Source: Streptomyces roseoverticillatus (GTDB lineage: Bacteria; Actinomycetota; Actinomycetes; Streptomycetales; Streptomycetaceae). Taken from it: a DNA stretch of 64,000 nucleotides. The stretch's first letter is position 1. The number at the start of each line of letters is the position of its first letter. The DNA is taken from contig NZ_JOFL01000026.1 of NCBI RefSeq assembly GCF_000719265.1, forward strand, positions 1 to 64,000, written 5' to 3'. The notes beneath the pieces are model-generated. The model saw only the letters and a program-made list of their open reading frames with translations. It was not told where the DNA came from and did not search any database. Shown here one piece after another: positions 37,624 to 46,482 of this stretch. The translations under genes and the position numbers were made by a program.

Positions 37624-37695
37624 CTAGTCCGTGCGGAGTTTCCGATCAGTAAAACGTCCGTTCGGTGAGACGGGGGCGGGTGGGGGCTGTGCAGT

Positions 37696-40600
37696 ATGGG
37701 GGGTATGGCTGATCTTGTGGAGAGTGACGCTGATGGCGGCGGCAGCGACGGCGACGGTGGCGTAGGCCGTACGGACCGCGAAGGGCTGCGCGGGGAGCTG
37801 GCCGCCGCGCTCCGGAAGGACGTGCGCGGCGACGTCCGCTTCGGGGCCGCCGACCGGGCTCTCGTGACCATGGACGCCTCGAACTACCGGCGCGTGCCCC
37901 TGGGCGTGGTCGCCCCGCGCGACGCCGGCGACGTGGCGGCCGCGCTCGCCGTCTGCCGCGCGCACGGCGTGCCGGTCGTCGCCCGCGGCGGCGGCACGTC
38001 GATCGCCGGCCAGGCCACGGGCGAGGGCGTGGTGCTCGACTTCACCCGCCACATGAACGCGATCACGGCGATCGACCCGGAGGCCCGTACGGCCGTCGTC
38101 CAGCCCGGCGTCGTCCTCGACGCGCTCCGGGACGCGGCGGGCGCGCACGGCCTGACGTTCGGCCCCGACCCGTCCACGCACGCCCGCTGCACGCTCGGCG
38201 GCATGATCGGCAACAACGCGTGCGGCGCGCACTCCGTGGCCTGGGGGACGACGGCCGACAACGTGCACGCGCTGGACGTCCTCACGTACGCGGGGGAGCG
38301 GGCCCGGCTCGGACAGGGGTGGACGGGGCTGCCGGACCGGCTCGCCGAAGGCCTCCGTGCCCTGGTCGGAGGCGAGCCGGCGGCCCTGCGCAGCCGCTTC
38401 CCCGACCTCCCGCGCCGCATCTCCGGCTACGCGCTGGACGCCCTGCTGCCGGAGCGGCGCACCGACGTGGCCCGCGCCTTCACCGGCAGCGAAGGCACGC
38501 TCGGAGTGCTGACCGAGGCGACCGTACGGCTCGTGGAGGCGCCGCGGGCCCGCGCGTTGGCCGTGCTCGCGTACGCGGACGAGAGCGCCGCCGCGGACGC
38601 CGCCCACCTGCTCCTGCCGCACGGGCCGCTGACGGTCGAGGGCATGGCCGCCGACCTGGTGGGCCGCGCGGCGGCGGCCGGGCTTCCCGAGGGCGCGGCG
38701 TGGCTGTTCGCCGAGACGGGCGGGGCCACGGCCGCCGAGGCCCGGGCGCGGGCCGAGGAGCTCGTACGGGCCGCCGCCCCGGCGACCACCGGCGCCGTGG
38801 TGGTCACCGACGAGGCCGGGCAGCGCGCCCTGTGGCGCGTACGGGACGACGCCGCCGGCACCGCCACCCGCATGCCCGACGGCACCGAGGCCTGGCCCGG
38901 CTGGGAGGACTGCGCCGTCCCGCCCGCCCGCCTCGGCGCCTACCTGCGCGCCTTCCGCGCCCTCCTGCGCCGCCACGGCCTGCACGGCGCGCCCTACGGC
39001 CACTTCGGCGACGGCTGCATCCACGTCCGCATCGACTTCGACCTGCTGAGCGCGGACGGGGTGCGGCGCTTCCGCGATTTCTCCGGCGAGGCCGCGGAGC
39101 TGGTCGTCGCCCACGGCGGATCCCTGTCCGGCGAGCACGGCGACGGGCAGGCGCGCGCCGAACTCCTGCCGAAGATGTACGGGACGGAGATCGTCCGGCT
39201 CTTCGAGCGCTTCAAGGACCTCTGGGACCCCGACGCCGGCCTCAACCCGGGCATGCTCGTACGGCCCTACGCGCTGGACGAGAACCTCCGCTTCGACGTG
39301 CTGCCGCGGCGGCCGCTGCCGGTGGTCTTCGGCTACGCCGACGACGGCGGCGACTTCGCGGGCGCGGTGCGGCGGTGCGTGGGCGTGGCCAAGTGCCGTG
39401 AGACGACGGCGAACGGGGCCGGCGTGATGTGCCCGTCGTACCGGGTGACGCGCGAGGAGCAGCACTCCACGCGCGGCCGCGCCCGGCTCCTGCACGAGAT
39501 GCTGGCCGGCGAGGTCGTCACGGACGGCTGGCGCTCCGAGGAGGTCCGCGAGGCGCTGGACCTCTGCCTGGCCTGCAAGGGCTGCCGCAGCGACTGCCCC
39601 GTCGGCGTCGACATGGCCACGTACAAGGCGGAGTTCCTCCACCACCACTACGCGGGGCGGCTGCGTCCCGCCGCGCACTACGCGATGGGGTGGCTGCCGG
39701 TGTGGCTGCGGGGCGTCGCGGCGGTCCGCGGGGCGTCGGTCGTCAACCGGCTGACCGCGGTCGGGCCGGTGGCCGCGGCCGCGAAGCGGCTCGGGGGGAT
39801 CGCACCGGAACGCGCGATCCCGCGGCTCGCTGATGAGCCGTTCCTGCGGTGGTGGGCTGAGCGGGGGCGCGCGGGGTCGGCCTCGGCGGCCCCACGGACG
39901 GGGGCCGGTCCGGTCGGCGGGGCTCCCGCGGGCGGTGGGCCGGCGGCCGGCGAGGAGCCGGCTCCCCGGCGGGGCCCGGCGGCTTCCCCAGGGCGAAGTG
40001 GCGGTCCTTCTGCTGGCGGGCCGTCCGGATCCGGGGAACGCGGCTCGTCATCCGGTGGTGGTCCCGCCGGCAGCCGGCCCGGTTCCGGGGGCCGCGGTTC
40101 CTCATCCGGCGGCGCCGGCCGCTTCGGCGGCGGCCCCGCCGGTAACAGGCCCGGTCCCGGGGAACGGGCGGACGGGCGGGAAGACGACCGCGCCGGCGGA
40201 GCGGACCTCGTGCTGTGGCCCGACACCTTCACCAACCACCTCTCCCCGGAGGTCGGCCGCGCCGCCGTCACCGTCCTGCGCAACGCCGGACTCCGCGTCG
40301 CCCTCCCGCCGAAGGCGCCCTGCTGCGGCCTGACATGGATCTCCACCGGCCAGCTCCACCACGCCCGCCGCACCCTGCGCCGCACCCTCGACCTGATGGC
40401 CCCCGCCCTCGACGCCGGCCTCCCCGTCACCGTCCTGGAGCCCAGCTGCGCCGCCGCCCTCCGCACCGACCTCCCCGAACTGCTCCCCGACGACCCCCGA
40501 GCCGGCCAACTCGCCGGGAGCATCCGTACATTCGCCCAGACTCTCGACGAGCTCGCCCCGCACTGGCAGCCGCCCCGCCTGGACCGCCCCGTGGCCGGGC

Positions 40601-40923
40601 AGACCCACTGCCACCAGCACGCCGTCCTCGGCGACACCGCCGAGCGCCGCCTGCGCGAGCGCGCCGGCCTGGTGGGCGAGCTGAGCGGCGGGTGCTGCGG
40701 CCTGGCGGGCAACTTCGGCTTCGAGAAGGGGCATTACGAGGTGTCCGCGGCCTGCGCGGAGGAGCAGTTGCTGCCTTCCCTGCGAGAGGCCCGGCGCGGC
40801 GACGCCGCGACCGCGATCCTCGCCGACGGATTCTCCTGCCGTACGCAGATCGCCCAGCTCGCGGGCGACGGCCCCCGCGCACGGCACCTCGCGGAGCTCC
40901 TCGCGGAGGCGCTCCGCGCCTGA
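37696..40923 (+). CDS. FAD- and Fe-S-binding oxidoreductase (GlcD/GlcF-like fusion)
   Basis: The 1,075-residue protein fuses a FAD-binding dehydrogenase to an Fe-S/CCG-domain protein. FAD domain: PVVARGGGTSIAGQATGEG near residue 95 and GGMIGNNACGAHSVAWGT near 172. Its C-terminal cap includes HGGSLSGEHGDGQARAEL. Fe-S part: CLACKGCRSDCP near 625-636, and CCG motifs CCGLTW (about 875) and GGCCGLAGNFGFEKGHYEVS (about 998). Relatives oxidise 2-hydroxy acids such as D-lactate or D-2-hydroxyglutarate and pass electrons to quinone. Residues 725-836 are a long Gly/Pro/Ser-rich linker between cluster and CCG domains. GGGGG lies about 9 nt before ATG 37696. Confidence 0.9.
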   Translation: MGGMADLVESDADGGGSDGDGGVGRTDREGLRGELAAALRKDVRGDVRFGAADRALVTMDASNYRRVPLGVVAPRDAGDVAAALAVCRAHGVPVVARGGGTSIAGQATGEGVVLDFTRHMNAITAIDPEARTAVVQPGVVLDALRDAAGAHGLTFGPDPSTHARCTLGGMIGNNACGAHSVAWGTTADNVHALDVLTYAGERARLGQGWTGLPDRLAEGLRALVGGEPAALRSRFPDLPRRISGYALDALLPERRTDVARAFTGSEGTLGVLTEATVRLVEAPRARALAVLAYADESAAADAAHLLLPHGPLTVEGMAADLVGRAAAAGLPEGAAWLFAETGGATAAEARARAEELVRAAAPATTGAVVVTDEAGQRALWRVRDDAAGTATRMPDGTEAWPGWEDCAVPPARLGAYLRAFRALLRRHGLHGAPYGHFGDGCIHVRIDFDLLSADGVRRFRDFSGEAAELVVAHGGSLSGEHGDGQARAELLPKMYGTEIVRLFERFKDLWDPDAGLNPGMLVRPYALDENLRFDVLPRRPLPVVFGYADDGGDFAGAVRRCVGVAKCRETTANGAGVMCPSYRVTREEQHSTRGRARLLHEMLAGEVVTDGWRSEEVREALDLCLACKGCRSDCPVGVDMATYKAEFLHHHYAGRLRPAAHYAMGWLPVWLRGVAAVRGASVVNRLTAVGPVAAAAKRLGGIAPERAIPRLADEPFLRWWAERGRAGSASAAPRTGAGPVGGAPAGGGPAAGEEPAPRRGPAASPGRSGGPSAGGPSGSGERGSSSGGGPAGSRPGSGGRGSSSGGAGRFGGGPAGNRPGPGERADGREDDRAGGADLVLWPDTFTNHLSPEVGRAAVTVLRNAGLRVALPPKAPCCGLTWISTGQLHHARRTLRRTLDLMAPALDAGLPVTVLEPSCAAALRTDLPELLPDDPRAGQLAGSIRTFAQTLDELAPHWQPPRLDRPVAGQTHCHQHAVLGDTAERRLRERAGLVGELSGGCCGLAGNFGFEKGHYEVSAACAEEQLLPSLREARRGDAATAILADGFSCRTQIAQLAGDGPRARHLAELLAEALRA

Positions 40924-40947
40924 CCACAACTGGCCGAAAAATAAAGG

Positions 40948-40959
40948 CAAGCACGCTTG
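40948..40959. promoter_or_regulatory. Palindrome CAAGC-AC-GCTTG, candidate TetR operator
   Basis: This perfect 12-bp palindrome lies in an AT-richer stretch (AAAAATAAAGG before, TTGATTGTTTTTCC after) 66 bp upstream of the acyl-CoA operon. Its CAAG/CTTG halves resemble operators of TetR-type regulators of lipid catabolism such as KstR2. The TetR gene closing the operon (48368) is the obvious candidate regulator. Confidence 0.55.
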
Positions 40960-41025
40960 ATTGTTTTTCCTGGCACTGACACGCTCTCTCCGTCCTGACA
41001 CGACCTCCCGAGGGAGCGGCCCCCA

Positions 41026-42882
41026 GTGACAGACCCCTCCTGCCCCTTACGGACGCGCCCCTTACAGACACGTCCCTTACGGATCGGCAACGCCTCCGGC
41101 TTCTACGGCGACCGCTTCGACGCCTTCCGCGAGATGCTGACCGGTGGCCCCCTCGACGTCCTCACCGGCGACTACCTCGCCGAGCTCACCCTCCTCATCC
41201 TCGGCCGCGACCGCCTCAAGGACCCCTCCCGCGGCTACGCGAAGACGTTCCTCGGCCAGCTGGAGGAGGGCCTCGGCCTCGCCGCCGACCGCGGCGTGAA
41301 GATCGTCACCAACGCGGGCGGGCTCAACCCCGCCGGCCTCGCGGAGGCGATCCGCGCCCTCGCCCGCCGCGTCGGCGCCGACGTCCGCGTCGCCCACGTC
41401 GAGGGCGACGACCTGCTGCACGAGCCCGGGCGCGACTGGGGCCCCGAGGTCCTCACCGCCAACGCCTACCTCGGCGGCGCCGGCATCGCCGCCTGCCTGC
41501 GCGCCGGCGCGGACGTCGTCGTCACCGGGCGCGTCACCGACGCCGCCCTCGTCACCGGCCCCGCCGCCGCGCACTTCGGCTGGCTCGCCGAGGACCTGGA
41601 CCGGCTCGCGGGCGCCGTCGTCGCCGGGCACGTCCTGGAGTGCGGCACGCAGGCCACCGGCGGCAACTACTCCTTCTTCACCGAGCACGTCACTGAGCAC
41701 GTCAGCGAGCATGGCGCCGAGCGGGGCAGCGGGCACGTCACCGGGCGCGTCGCCGAGCGCGGCAGCGGTCACGGCACCGGACGCGCCACCGGACGCGCCA
41801 CCAGGGAGGGCGTCTTCCGGCCCGGCTTCCCCATCGCCGAGATCCACCCCGACGGCTCGGCCGTCATCACCAAGCACCCCGGCACGGGCGGCGCCGTCAC
41901 CGTCGGCACGGTCACGGCCCAGCTCCTCTACGAGACGGGCGGCCCCCGCTACCTGGGACCCGACGTGACCGCCCGGCTGGACACCGTCCGGCTCACGGAC
42001 GACGGCCCCGACCGCGTACGGATCAGCGGCGTCCGCGGGGAGGCCCCGCCCTCGTCGCTCAAGGTGGGGCTCACCCGGGTGGGCGGCTGGCGCAACGAGG
42101 TCGTGTTCGTACTCACGGGTCTCGACATCGAGGCCAAGGCCCGTCTCGCACGGGCGCAGATGGAGGACGCCCTGGCGAAGCGCCGGCCCGCGGAGGTCCG
42201 GTGGACCCTCGCCCGTACGGATCACGCCGACGCGGACGTGCAGGAGGAGGCGAGCGCGTTCCTGCGCATGGCCGTGCGCGACCCCGACCCGGAAGCGGTC
42301 GGCCGCGCCGTCAGCGGGGCGGCCGTCGAGCTGGCCCTGGCCGGCTACCCCGGCTTCCACGTGACCGCGCCGCCCGGCCCGGGCTCCCCGTACGGCGTGT
42401 TCGAAGCCGCGTCCGTGGACGCGTACGCCGTCCGGCACACGGCCGTACTGCCGGACGGGACGCGCTTGCGGGTGCCCGCGGCTCCGGTGGCGGCCGAAGA
42501 GCCGCTCCCCGTAGAGCCGCCCGCGCTGCCCGCCCCACTGCCGCCCGGGCCCGTCCGCCGCGCCCCCCTCGGGCTCGTCGCGGGGGCACGCAGCGGCGAC
42601 AAGGGCGGCTCGGCGAACGTGGGCGTGTGGGTCCGGTCCGACGCGGCGTGGCGATGGCTCGCCCACGAGCTCACCGGCTCCCGCTTCCGGCAGCTCCTGC
42701 CCGAGGTCGCCCGGCTGCCCGTCGCGCGGTACGCGTACCCCGGGCTGCGCGCCCTCAACTTCACCGTCGACGGGCTGCTCGGCGCCGGCGTCGCCTCCCA
42801 GGCCCGTTTCGACCCGCAGGCCAAGGCGCTGGGGGAGTGGCTGCGCTCCCGGTACGTGGACATACCGGAGGTGTTGCTGTGA
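41026..42882 (+). CDS. AtuA-family protein (DUF1446) with a 12-bp repeat insertion
   Basis: This 618-residue protein matches AtuA of acyclic terpene utilisation: IGNASGFYGDRFDAFREMLT, LDVLTGDYLAELTLLILGRD, IVTNAGGLNPAGLAEAIRAL and the C-terminal half with LGLVAGARSGDKGGSANVGV. AtuA is needed for growth on citronellol-type terpenes, but its reaction is unresolved. Residues about 220-259 are a tetrapeptide-repeat insertion in an otherwise conserved segment (GGNYSFFTE...FRPGFPIAEIHPDG). The N-terminus also carries a short PLRTRPLQTRPLRI repeat after the GTG start. It is the first gene of a six-gene operon, and its stop overlaps the carboxyltransferase start. Confidence 0.85.
   Translation: MTDPSCPLRTRPLQTRPLRIGNASGFYGDRFDAFREMLTGGPLDVLTGDYLAELTLLILGRDRLKDPSRGYAKTFLGQLEEGLGLAADRGVKIVTNAGGLNPAGLAEAIRALARRVGADVRVAHVEGDDLLHEPGRDWGPEVLTANAYLGGAGIAACLRAGADVVVTGRVTDAALVTGPAAAHFGWLAEDLDRLAGAVVAGHVLECGTQATGGNYSFFTEHVTEHVSEHGAERGSGHVTGRVAERGSGHGTGRATGRATREGVFRPGFPIAEIHPDGSAVITKHPGTGGAVTVGTVTAQLLYETGGPRYLGPDVTARLDTVRLTDDGPDRVRISGVRGEAPPSSLKVGLTRVGGWRNEVVFVLTGLDIEAKARLARAQMEDALAKRRPAEVRWTLARTDHADADVQEEASAFLRMAVRDPDPEAVGRAVSGAAVELALAGYPGFHVTAPPGPGSPYGVFEAASVDAYAVRHTAVLPDGTRLRVPAAPVAAEEPLPVEPPALPAPLPPGPVRRAPLGLVAGARSGDKGGSANVGVWVRSDAAWRWLAHELTGSRFRQLLPEVARLPVARYAYPGLRALNFTVDGLLGAGVASQARFDPQAKALGEWLRSRYVDIPEVLL
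41683..41802 (+). repeat. 12-bp in-frame minisatellite, ten degenerate units
   Basis: From 41683 the sequence follows a strict 12-bp period for ten units (first two GAGCACGTCACT and GAGCACGTCAGC, last two GGACGCGCCACC). It encodes four-residue repeats of the pattern (E/G)(H/R)(V/G/A)(T/S/A). It adds 40 residues to the AtuA-like protein without changing frame. Confidence 0.85.
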
Positions 42883-44477
42883 CGGTGTTGTCGTCCCGCC
42901 TTGATGCGGCGGGTGCCGATTACGCTGCGAACCGGACGTCCATGCTGGAGCGGCTCGCCGCCGTCGAGGCCGAGCATGCGCGGGCGCTCGCGGGCGGTGG
43001 GGAAAAGTACGTCACTCGGCACCGGGCGCGAGGCAAGCTCCTCGCCCGCGAGCGCGTGGAACTCCTCCTCGACCCCGACACGCCGTTCCTGGAGCTGTCC
43101 CCGCTGGCGGGCTGGGGCAGCGACTACGCGGTCGGCGCGTCGATCGTCACCGGCATCGGTGTCGTCGAGGGCGTCGAATGCGTCATCACCGCCAACGACC
43201 CGACCGTGCGGGGCGGCGCCAGCAACCCCTGGACGCTGAAGAAGGCCCTGCGCGCGAACGAGATCGCGTTCGCCAACCGGCTGCCGGTCGTCTCGCTCGT
43301 CGAGTCCGGCGGAGCCGACCTGCCCAGCCAGAAGGAGATCTTCATCCCGGGAGGCGGGCTGTTCCGGGACCTGACGCGGCTGTCGGCCGCCGGGATCCCC
43401 ACGGTGGCGGTCGTGTTCGGCAACTCGACGGCCGGTGGTGCGTACGTGCCCGGCATGTCGGATCACGTGATCATGGTGAAGGAGCAGGCGAAGGTCTTCC
43501 TCGGCGGACCGCCGCTGGTGAAGATGGCCACCGGCGAGGAGAGCGACGACGAGTCGCTGGGCGGGGCGGAGATGCACGCCTCGGTGTCCGGCCTCGCCGA
43601 TCACTTCGCCGTGGACGAGCGGGATGCGCTGCGGCTCGCGCGGCGGGTGGTGGCCCGGCTCAACTGGCGCAAGGCCCACCAGGATCCGGGCGCCGCGGAC
43701 CCGCCGTTGTACGGCGAGGAAGGGTTGCTGGGTGTCGTTCCGGCTGATCCGAAGGTCCCCTTCGATCCTCGTGAGGTCATCGCGCGCGTCGTCGACGGGT
43801 CCGACTTCGATGAGGTCAAGGCGCGGTACGGGGGCAGTCTGGTGGTGGGCTGGGCCCGTCTTCACGGGTATCCCGTGGGGATCCTCGCCAATGCGCAGGG
43901 CGTTCTCTTCAGCGAGGAGTCGCAGAAGGCCGCGCAGTTCATTCAGCTCGCCAATCAGCGTGACGTGCCGCTGGTCTTCTTGCACAACACCACGGGGTAC
44001 ATGGTGGGGCGCGACTACGAACAGGGCGGCATCATCAAGCACGGCGCGATGATGATCAACGCGGTGGCGAACTCCCGCGTGCCGCATCTGTCGGTCCTCA
44101 TGGGCGCCTCGTACGGGGCCGGGCACTACGGCATGTGCGGGCGCGCCTTCGACCCCCGGTTCTTGTTCGCCTGGCCCAGCGCCAAGTCGGCCGTCATGGG
44201 CCCGCAGCAGCTGGCCGGTGTCCTGTCCATCGTCGCCCGGCAGTCCGCGGTGGCGAGGGGACGGCCGTACGACGACGAAGCCGATGCGGCCCTGCGGGAG
44301 CTGGTCGAGCGGCAGATCGAGGAGGAGTCGCTCGCGATGTTCCTCTCCGGGCGGCTCTACGACGACGGTGTCATCGATCCGCGCGACACGCGGACGGTGC
44401 TGGGGATCTGCCTGTCCGCGATCCACTCGGCACCGGTCGAGGGCGTGCGGGGCGGGTTCGGCGTCTTTCGGATGTGA
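42879..44477 (+). CDS. Acyl-CoA carboxylase carboxyltransferase (beta) subunit
   Basis: The 532-residue protein is a biotin-dependent carboxyltransferase. RHRARGKLLARERVELLLDP starts the first crotonase-like domain, VFGNSTAGGAYVPGMSDHVI and FLGGPPLVKMATGEESDDES form the acyl-CoA site, and ASYGAGHYGMCGRAFDPRFL with GPQQLAGVL belong to the second domain. The closest pattern I know is the methylcrotonyl/geranyl-CoA carboxylase beta group and mycobacterial AccD2, not propionyl-CoA carboxylase. GTG 42879 sits in a GTGA overlap with the AtuA-like stop. It should form a complex with the alpha subunit encoded 34 bp downstream. Confidence 0.92.
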   Translation: MTVLSSRLDAAGADYAANRTSMLERLAAVEAEHARALAGGGEKYVTRHRARGKLLARERVELLLDPDTPFLELSPLAGWGSDYAVGASIVTGIGVVEGVECVITANDPTVRGGASNPWTLKKALRANEIAFANRLPVVSLVESGGADLPSQKEIFIPGGGLFRDLTRLSAAGIPTVAVVFGNSTAGGAYVPGMSDHVIMVKEQAKVFLGGPPLVKMATGEESDDESLGGAEMHASVSGLADHFAVDERDALRLARRVVARLNWRKAHQDPGAADPPLYGEEGLLGVVPADPKVPFDPREVIARVVDGSDFDEVKARYGGSLVVGWARLHGYPVGILANAQGVLFSEESQKAAQFIQLANQRDVPLVFLHNTTGYMVGRDYEQGGIIKHGAMMINAVANSRVPHLSVLMGASYGAGHYGMCGRAFDPRFLFAWPSAKSAVMGPQQLAGVLSIVARQSAVARGRPYDDEADAALRELVERQIEEESLAMFLSGRLYDDGVIDPRDTRTVLGICLSAIHSAPVEGVRGGFGVFRM

Positions 44478-44511
44478 AGGTCTTCGGAAGGTCTTCGGGG
44501 GTGTGGGATCG

Positions 44512-46482
44512 ATGATCGGATCGCTTCTGGTTGCTAACCGGGGTGAGATCGCTTGCCGTGTCTTCCGTACGTGCGGGGAGCTGGGCATCGCCTCCGTGGC
44601 CGTCCACTCGGACGCCGATGCCGGTGCGCTGCACGTCCGGGAGGCGGACGTGGCGGTCCGGCTGCCGGGGACTGCCGCCGCGGACACGTACCTGCGGGGA
44701 GACCTGGTGGTGCGGGCCGCGCTCGCCGCGGGCGCGGACGCCGTACATCCGGGGTACGGGTTCCTCTCCGAGAGCGCGGCGTTCGCGCGGGCCGTTGTTG
44801 ATGCGGGGCTGGTGTGGATCGGGCCGCCGCCCTCCGTGATCGAGGCCATGGCCTCGAAGACGCGCGCCAAGCGGATCATGGCGGAGGCGGGGGTTCCGGT
44901 GCTGGTGGCGGGGGAGCCGCCGCTGATCGTCAAAGCCGCCGCGGGTGGGGGCGGGCGGGGGATGCGGGTCGTGCGGGACCTCGCCGTGCTCGACGCCGAG
45001 GTCGCCTCCGCCCGGGCCGAGGCCATGGCCGCGTTCGGCGACGACGAGGTGTTCGTCGAACCGTACGTGGAGGGCGGGCGGCACGTGGAAGTGCAGATCC
45101 TCGCCGACGCGCACGGTGCGGTGCGGGCGCTGGGGACGCGGGACTGCTCGCTGCAGCGGCGGCACCAGAAGGTGATCGAGGAGGCGCCGGCGCCCGGGCT
45201 GGGCGCGGGGCTGGCCGAGGAGCTGACCGCGGCGGCGGTCGCCGCGGCGCGGGCGGTCGGGTACGTGGGTGCGGGAACGGTGGAGTTCCTCGTGACGGGG
45301 GACGGGCGGCCGTTCTTCCTGGAGATGAACACGCGTCTGCAGGTGGAGCATCCGGTGACGGAAGCGGTGTACGGGCTGGATCTCGTCGCGCTGCAGATCC
45401 GGGTGGCGGAGGGGGCGGCGCTGGATTCCGCGGTGCCGGCGCCGGTGCCGGTGCCGGTGGGGCATGCGGTGGAGGCCCGGCTGTACGCGGAGGATCCCGG
45501 GGCGGGGTGGCGGCCGCGGGTGGGGGTGGTGCGGGAGCTGTCCGTGGGGGTCCGGGGCGGGGGCCCGGGGCCGGACGAACCTCAACGGGCGGGTAGGCGG
45601 GCGGAGAGCCGCGCCGCAGGTGCGGGATACGTCCGTGTGGATACGGGGTTCGGGCCTGGTGACACCGTCACCTCTCACTACGACCCCCTCCTCGCAAAGG
45701 TCATCGCCTGGGCCCCCACCCGGCCGGAGGCCGTCCGCCTGCTGGCCCGCACGCTGGAGCGCGCCCGCATCCACGGCCCGGTAACCAACCGCGATCTCCT
45801 CGTACGCTCCCTCCGGCACGAGGAGTTCGCCGGTGCTCGTATGGACACCGCCTTCTATGACCGGCACTTGGCCGAGCTGACCGCGCCGAGAAGTGAGAAC
45901 GTCGCCACCGCGGCCCTCGCCGCCGCCATCGCGGATGCCCAAGGCCGCTCCCGCTTCGGCGGCTGGCGCAGCCTCCCCTCCCAGCCGCAGGAGAAGCGCT
46001 ATCGCTCCGAGCCGGACGGCGAGGAGTGCACCGTGCGGTACCGCCTCACCCGGAACGGCCTGGAGGCCGAAGGCGGAGTCCGCCTTCTGGAGGCGTCCCG
46101 CGATCACGTGGTGCTGGAGGCGGGCGGCCTCCGTACCCGCTACGACGTCTCCGACTACGGCGACCGCATCCACGTGGACGGCCCGTCCGGCGCCCACACC
46201 TTCACCCTCTTGCCCCGCTTCCCCGACCCCACCGCCGCGCCCGCCGCCCCCGGGTCCCTCCTGGCCCCCATGCCCGGCACGGTGGTCCGCATCGCCGAGG
46301 GGGTCGCCGAAGGCCGTGAAGTCCGGGCCGGCCAGGCCCTGCTGTGGCTGGAGGCCATGAAGATGGAGCACCGCATCGTCTCGCCGGCCACCGGCACGCT
46401 CACCGCCCTGCACGCCGCCCCCGGCCGTCAGGTCGAGGTCGGGTCCCTGCTCGCCGTCGTCACCGAGGAGCCGACGCCATGA
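44512..46482 (+). CDS. Acyl-CoA carboxylase biotin carboxylase/biotin carrier (alpha) subunit
   Basis: The 656-residue subunit carboxylates its own biotin with ATP and bicarbonate. The biotin carboxylase domain shows LLVANRGEIACRVFRTCGEL, VKAAAGGGGRGMRVVRDLAV and FFLEMNTRLQVEHPVTEAV. The C-terminal carrier domain has the biotin site EAMKMEH, near residue 628. Two oddities: the segment before VKAAAGGGG is shorter than usual, and a Gly/Arg-rich insertion of about 25 residues precedes YVRVDTGFGPGDTV. ATG 44512 is preferred to GTG 44503. The stop overlaps the next gene start (ATGA). It pairs with the beta subunit upstream. Confidence 0.92.
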   Translation: MIGSLLVANRGEIACRVFRTCGELGIASVAVHSDADAGALHVREADVAVRLPGTAAADTYLRGDLVVRAALAAGADAVHPGYGFLSESAAFARAVVDAGLVWIGPPPSVIEAMASKTRAKRIMAEAGVPVLVAGEPPLIVKAAAGGGGRGMRVVRDLAVLDAEVASARAEAMAAFGDDEVFVEPYVEGGRHVEVQILADAHGAVRALGTRDCSLQRRHQKVIEEAPAPGLGAGLAEELTAAAVAAARAVGYVGAGTVEFLVTGDGRPFFLEMNTRLQVEHPVTEAVYGLDLVALQIRVAEGAALDSAVPAPVPVPVGHAVEARLYAEDPGAGWRPRVGVVRELSVGVRGGGPGPDEPQRAGRRAESRAAGAGYVRVDTGFGPGDTVTSHYDPLLAKVIAWAPTRPEAVRLLARTLERARIHGPVTNRDLLVRSLRHEEFAGARMDTAFYDRHLAELTAPRSENVATAALAAAIADAQGRSRFGGWRSLPSQPQEKRYRSEPDGEECTVRYRLTRNGLEAEGGVRLLEASRDHVVLEAGGLRTRYDVSDYGDRIHVDGPSGAHTFTLLPRFPDPTAAPAAPGSLLAPMPGTVVRIAEGVAEGREVRAGQALLWLEAMKMEHRIVSPATGTLTALHAAPGRQVEVGSLLAVVTEEPTP

